Shown: piece by piece, positions 41,224 through 41,397 of the stretch | Position numbering within the stretch: the first letter of the stretch is position 1 | Layout: every line of letters starts with the position of its first letter | From: CAYUKK01 sp964445305 | Lineage (GTDB): Bacteria > Acidobacteriota > Aminicenantia > Aminicenantales > UBA8522 | Length of the DNA: 41,397 nucleotides | Direction: 5' to 3' | Assembly (NCBI GenBank): GCA_964445305.1 | Contig: CAYUKK010000061.1 | Coordinates: forward strand, 1-41,397 | The notes under the pieces: model-generated | The model's database searches: none | Seen by the model: only the letters and a program-made list of their open reading frames with translations | Told to the model about the DNA's origin: nothing | Translations under genes and position numbers: made by a program

Positions 41224-41397
41224 GATTCATGCCTCTTGCGTGGGTCGAGGCCCGGGCTGATTCGTCAAGAAAGCTCAGGATCGGCGCCCGCCTCCTCCAT
41301 CCTAATCGGCGCTCTTTATCTGGCACTTCGGGCGCTTGTTGGTCACTCTTCATGCCCTCGACGCGGGGAAACTTAAGATTACATGGAACGGGCAAGA
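41224..41397. other. Window-edge region upstream of copA
   Basis: No gene is supported here. A minus-strand open frame (41147-41395) overlaps copA in another frame and resembles nothing known. The copA Shine-Dalgarno is at 41232-41236; no convincing -35/-10 pair was found. The sequence continues beyond the window. Confidence 0.4.

Noticed and set aside
41147..41395. Minus-strand 82-codon frame at the window edge
   Set aside because: It overlaps the copA start in another frame, is Arg-rich and resembles no copper regulator or chaperone.
1..41397. CRISPR arrays, tRNA or rRNA genes, insertion sequences, prophage genes
   Set aside because: I looked for regularly spaced repeats, transposase or integrase signatures and tRNA-like structures in the gaps and saw none; a covariance-model search was not possible here.

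Overview
The window is a gene-dense stretch (about 55-60% G+C by eye) of a bacterial chromosome. Genes lie on both strands in short, tightly packed operons, many with 4-bp ATGA overlaps. Exported lipoproteins, a bacterial alpha-2-macroglobulin next to penicillin-binding protein 1C, and paired exported M16 proteins point to a diderm. The short AhcY type, the fused formiminotransferase-cyclodeaminase and many peptidase and amino-acid catabolic genes would fit a peptide-degrading uncultured lineage such as Aminicenantota/Acidobacteriota. That placement is inference from gene content. No rRNA, tRNA, CRISPR, prophage or transposase gene was seen.

Layout. 1-229: non-coding leader with a 35-bp repeat and a strong promoter. 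230-6750 (+): asnS, rimO, pgpA, cinA, thpR, plsY and gpsA, with every junction from rimO onward an ATGA overlap; it combines phospholipid synthesis (pgpA, plsY, gpsA) with translation and RNA or nucleotide functions. 6822-7604 (+): a TPR lipoprotein. 7601-10085 (-): metK-ahcY, the activated-methyl cycle. 10232-14690 (+): two exported M16 peptidase-like proteins, both lacking the zinc motif, and fused glutamate formiminotransferase/cyclodeaminase. 14806-16797 (+): a membrane GGDEF protein, a nicotinamidase and a macro-domain protein. 16825-21025 (-): galK-znuA-znuC-znuB. 21165-22619 (+): pepD. 22818-31519 (+): alpha-2-macroglobulin lipoprotein plus PBP1C. 31550-32602 (+): RidA with two possible starts, and an FmdB zinc ribbon. 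32733-36848 (-): pepP, a nitrilase-like amidohydrolase, a NusG/RfaH-like factor and a DegT sugar aminotransferase. 37107-38171 (+): a proline-racemase-family protein whose residues match trans-3-hydroxy-L-proline dehydratase. 38457-41223 (-): copper ATPase copA followed by a single-domain response regulator.

Themes. PepD, PepP, FTCD and the hydroxyproline enzyme together suggest catabolism of peptides and amino acids, including histidine and proline derivatives. Three genes (asnS, fmdB, the hydroxyproline enzyme) have a -10 hexamer 8-9 nt before the ATG, which predicts leaderless mRNAs beside many genes with ordinary Shine-Dalgarno sites. The most unusual items are a 35-bp element present twice in inverted orientation (34/35 identical), the M16 pair with no HxxEH in either partner, the two-start RidA gene with a possible Tat signal, a nitrilase homologue with Met where the catalytic Lys is expected, and low-complexity inserts in conserved enzymes. 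No clearly new multi-gene defence or mobile system is evident.
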